In this document: in pieces, positions 5,158 through 5,193 of the stretch
Numbering within the stretch: position 1 is the first letter of the stretch
Layout of the letters: each line of letters opens with the position of its first letter
NCBI GenBank assembly: GCA_018882825.1
Contig: VERC01000181.1
Coordinates: 1 to 5,193 of the forward strand
Direction of reading: 5' to 3'
Source of the DNA: Acidimicrobiia bacterium
GTDB lineage: Bacteria; Actinomycetota; Acidimicrobiia; Acidimicrobiales; Acidimicrobilacustridaceae
DNA: 5,193 nucleotides
Made by a program: the position numbers and the translations under genes
The notes under the pieces: generated by a model
The model's database searches: none
The model's input: the letters and a program-made list of their open reading frames with translations, nothing else
Told to the model about the DNA's origin: nothing

Positions 5158-5193
5158 GGACGATTCATCGATCGGCCCCGATCCCCCCGGGGC

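Noticed and set aside
5171..5193. Short GC inverted repeats upstream of the amidohydrolase (ATCGG-CC-CCGAT; GCCCCG...CGGGGC)
   Set aside because: They lie at the window edge in a C/G run, have short arms and cannot be judged without flanking sequence.

Overview
The window is a GC-rich chromosomal segment. It suggests a high-GC actinobacterium: it encodes an NDMA-dependent (nicotinoprotein) alcohol dehydrogenase, a DUF2889 protein, an LppX/LprG-like lipoprotein end and a twin-arginine lipoprotein dioxygenase, and all six genes stop with TGA. Gene content and style would fit Acidimicrobiia or Mycobacteriales, but the sequence alone does not settle the lineage. I see no mobile element, CRISPR array, tRNA or rRNA.

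Layout, left to right. (1) The 3' end of a plus-strand gene (1-411), whose N-terminus lies outside the window. It converges on a run of five minus-strand genes, and an inverted repeat covers both stop codons at the junction. In minus-strand transcription order, right to left, the five genes are: an amidohydrolase-2 family metal-dependent hydrolase/decarboxylase (5147-3966); a DUF2889 protein of unknown function (3913-3125); an NDMA-dependent zinc alcohol dehydrogenase of the Rxyl_3153 type (3034-1907); a small lipoprotein with a probable Ig-like beta domain (1802-1374); and an exported lipoprotein of the intradiol ring-cleavage dioxygenase superfamily (1312-413).

The genes share a strand but may not form one simple operon. 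Every minus-strand gap holds an inverted repeat, two of them strong: a 15-position stem at 1330-1362 and an 11-bp perfect stem at 3929-3955. None is followed by a U-tract. The two genes behind the strong hairpins (dioxygenase, DUF2889) have no visible Shine-Dalgarno (SD) sequence. The other three minus-strand genes have an SD-like site exactly where the start is chosen.

Functionally, the amidohydrolase, the alcohol dehydrogenase and the dioxygenase would fit catabolism of aromatic or alcohol compounds, with the two lipoproteins acting outside the membrane. That link is inference from proximity; no shared substrate can be read from the sequence. The alcohol dehydrogenase family predicts that mycofactocin biosynthesis genes exist elsewhere in the genome. 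I did not find a clear new multi-gene system. The most unusual items are the exported dioxygenase-like lipoprotein beside a small Ig-like lipoprotein, the repeated hairpin/SD-less start layout, the paired GTCCGG dyads at 1820-1868, and the conserved Cys/His residues in the uncharacterised DUF2889 protein.
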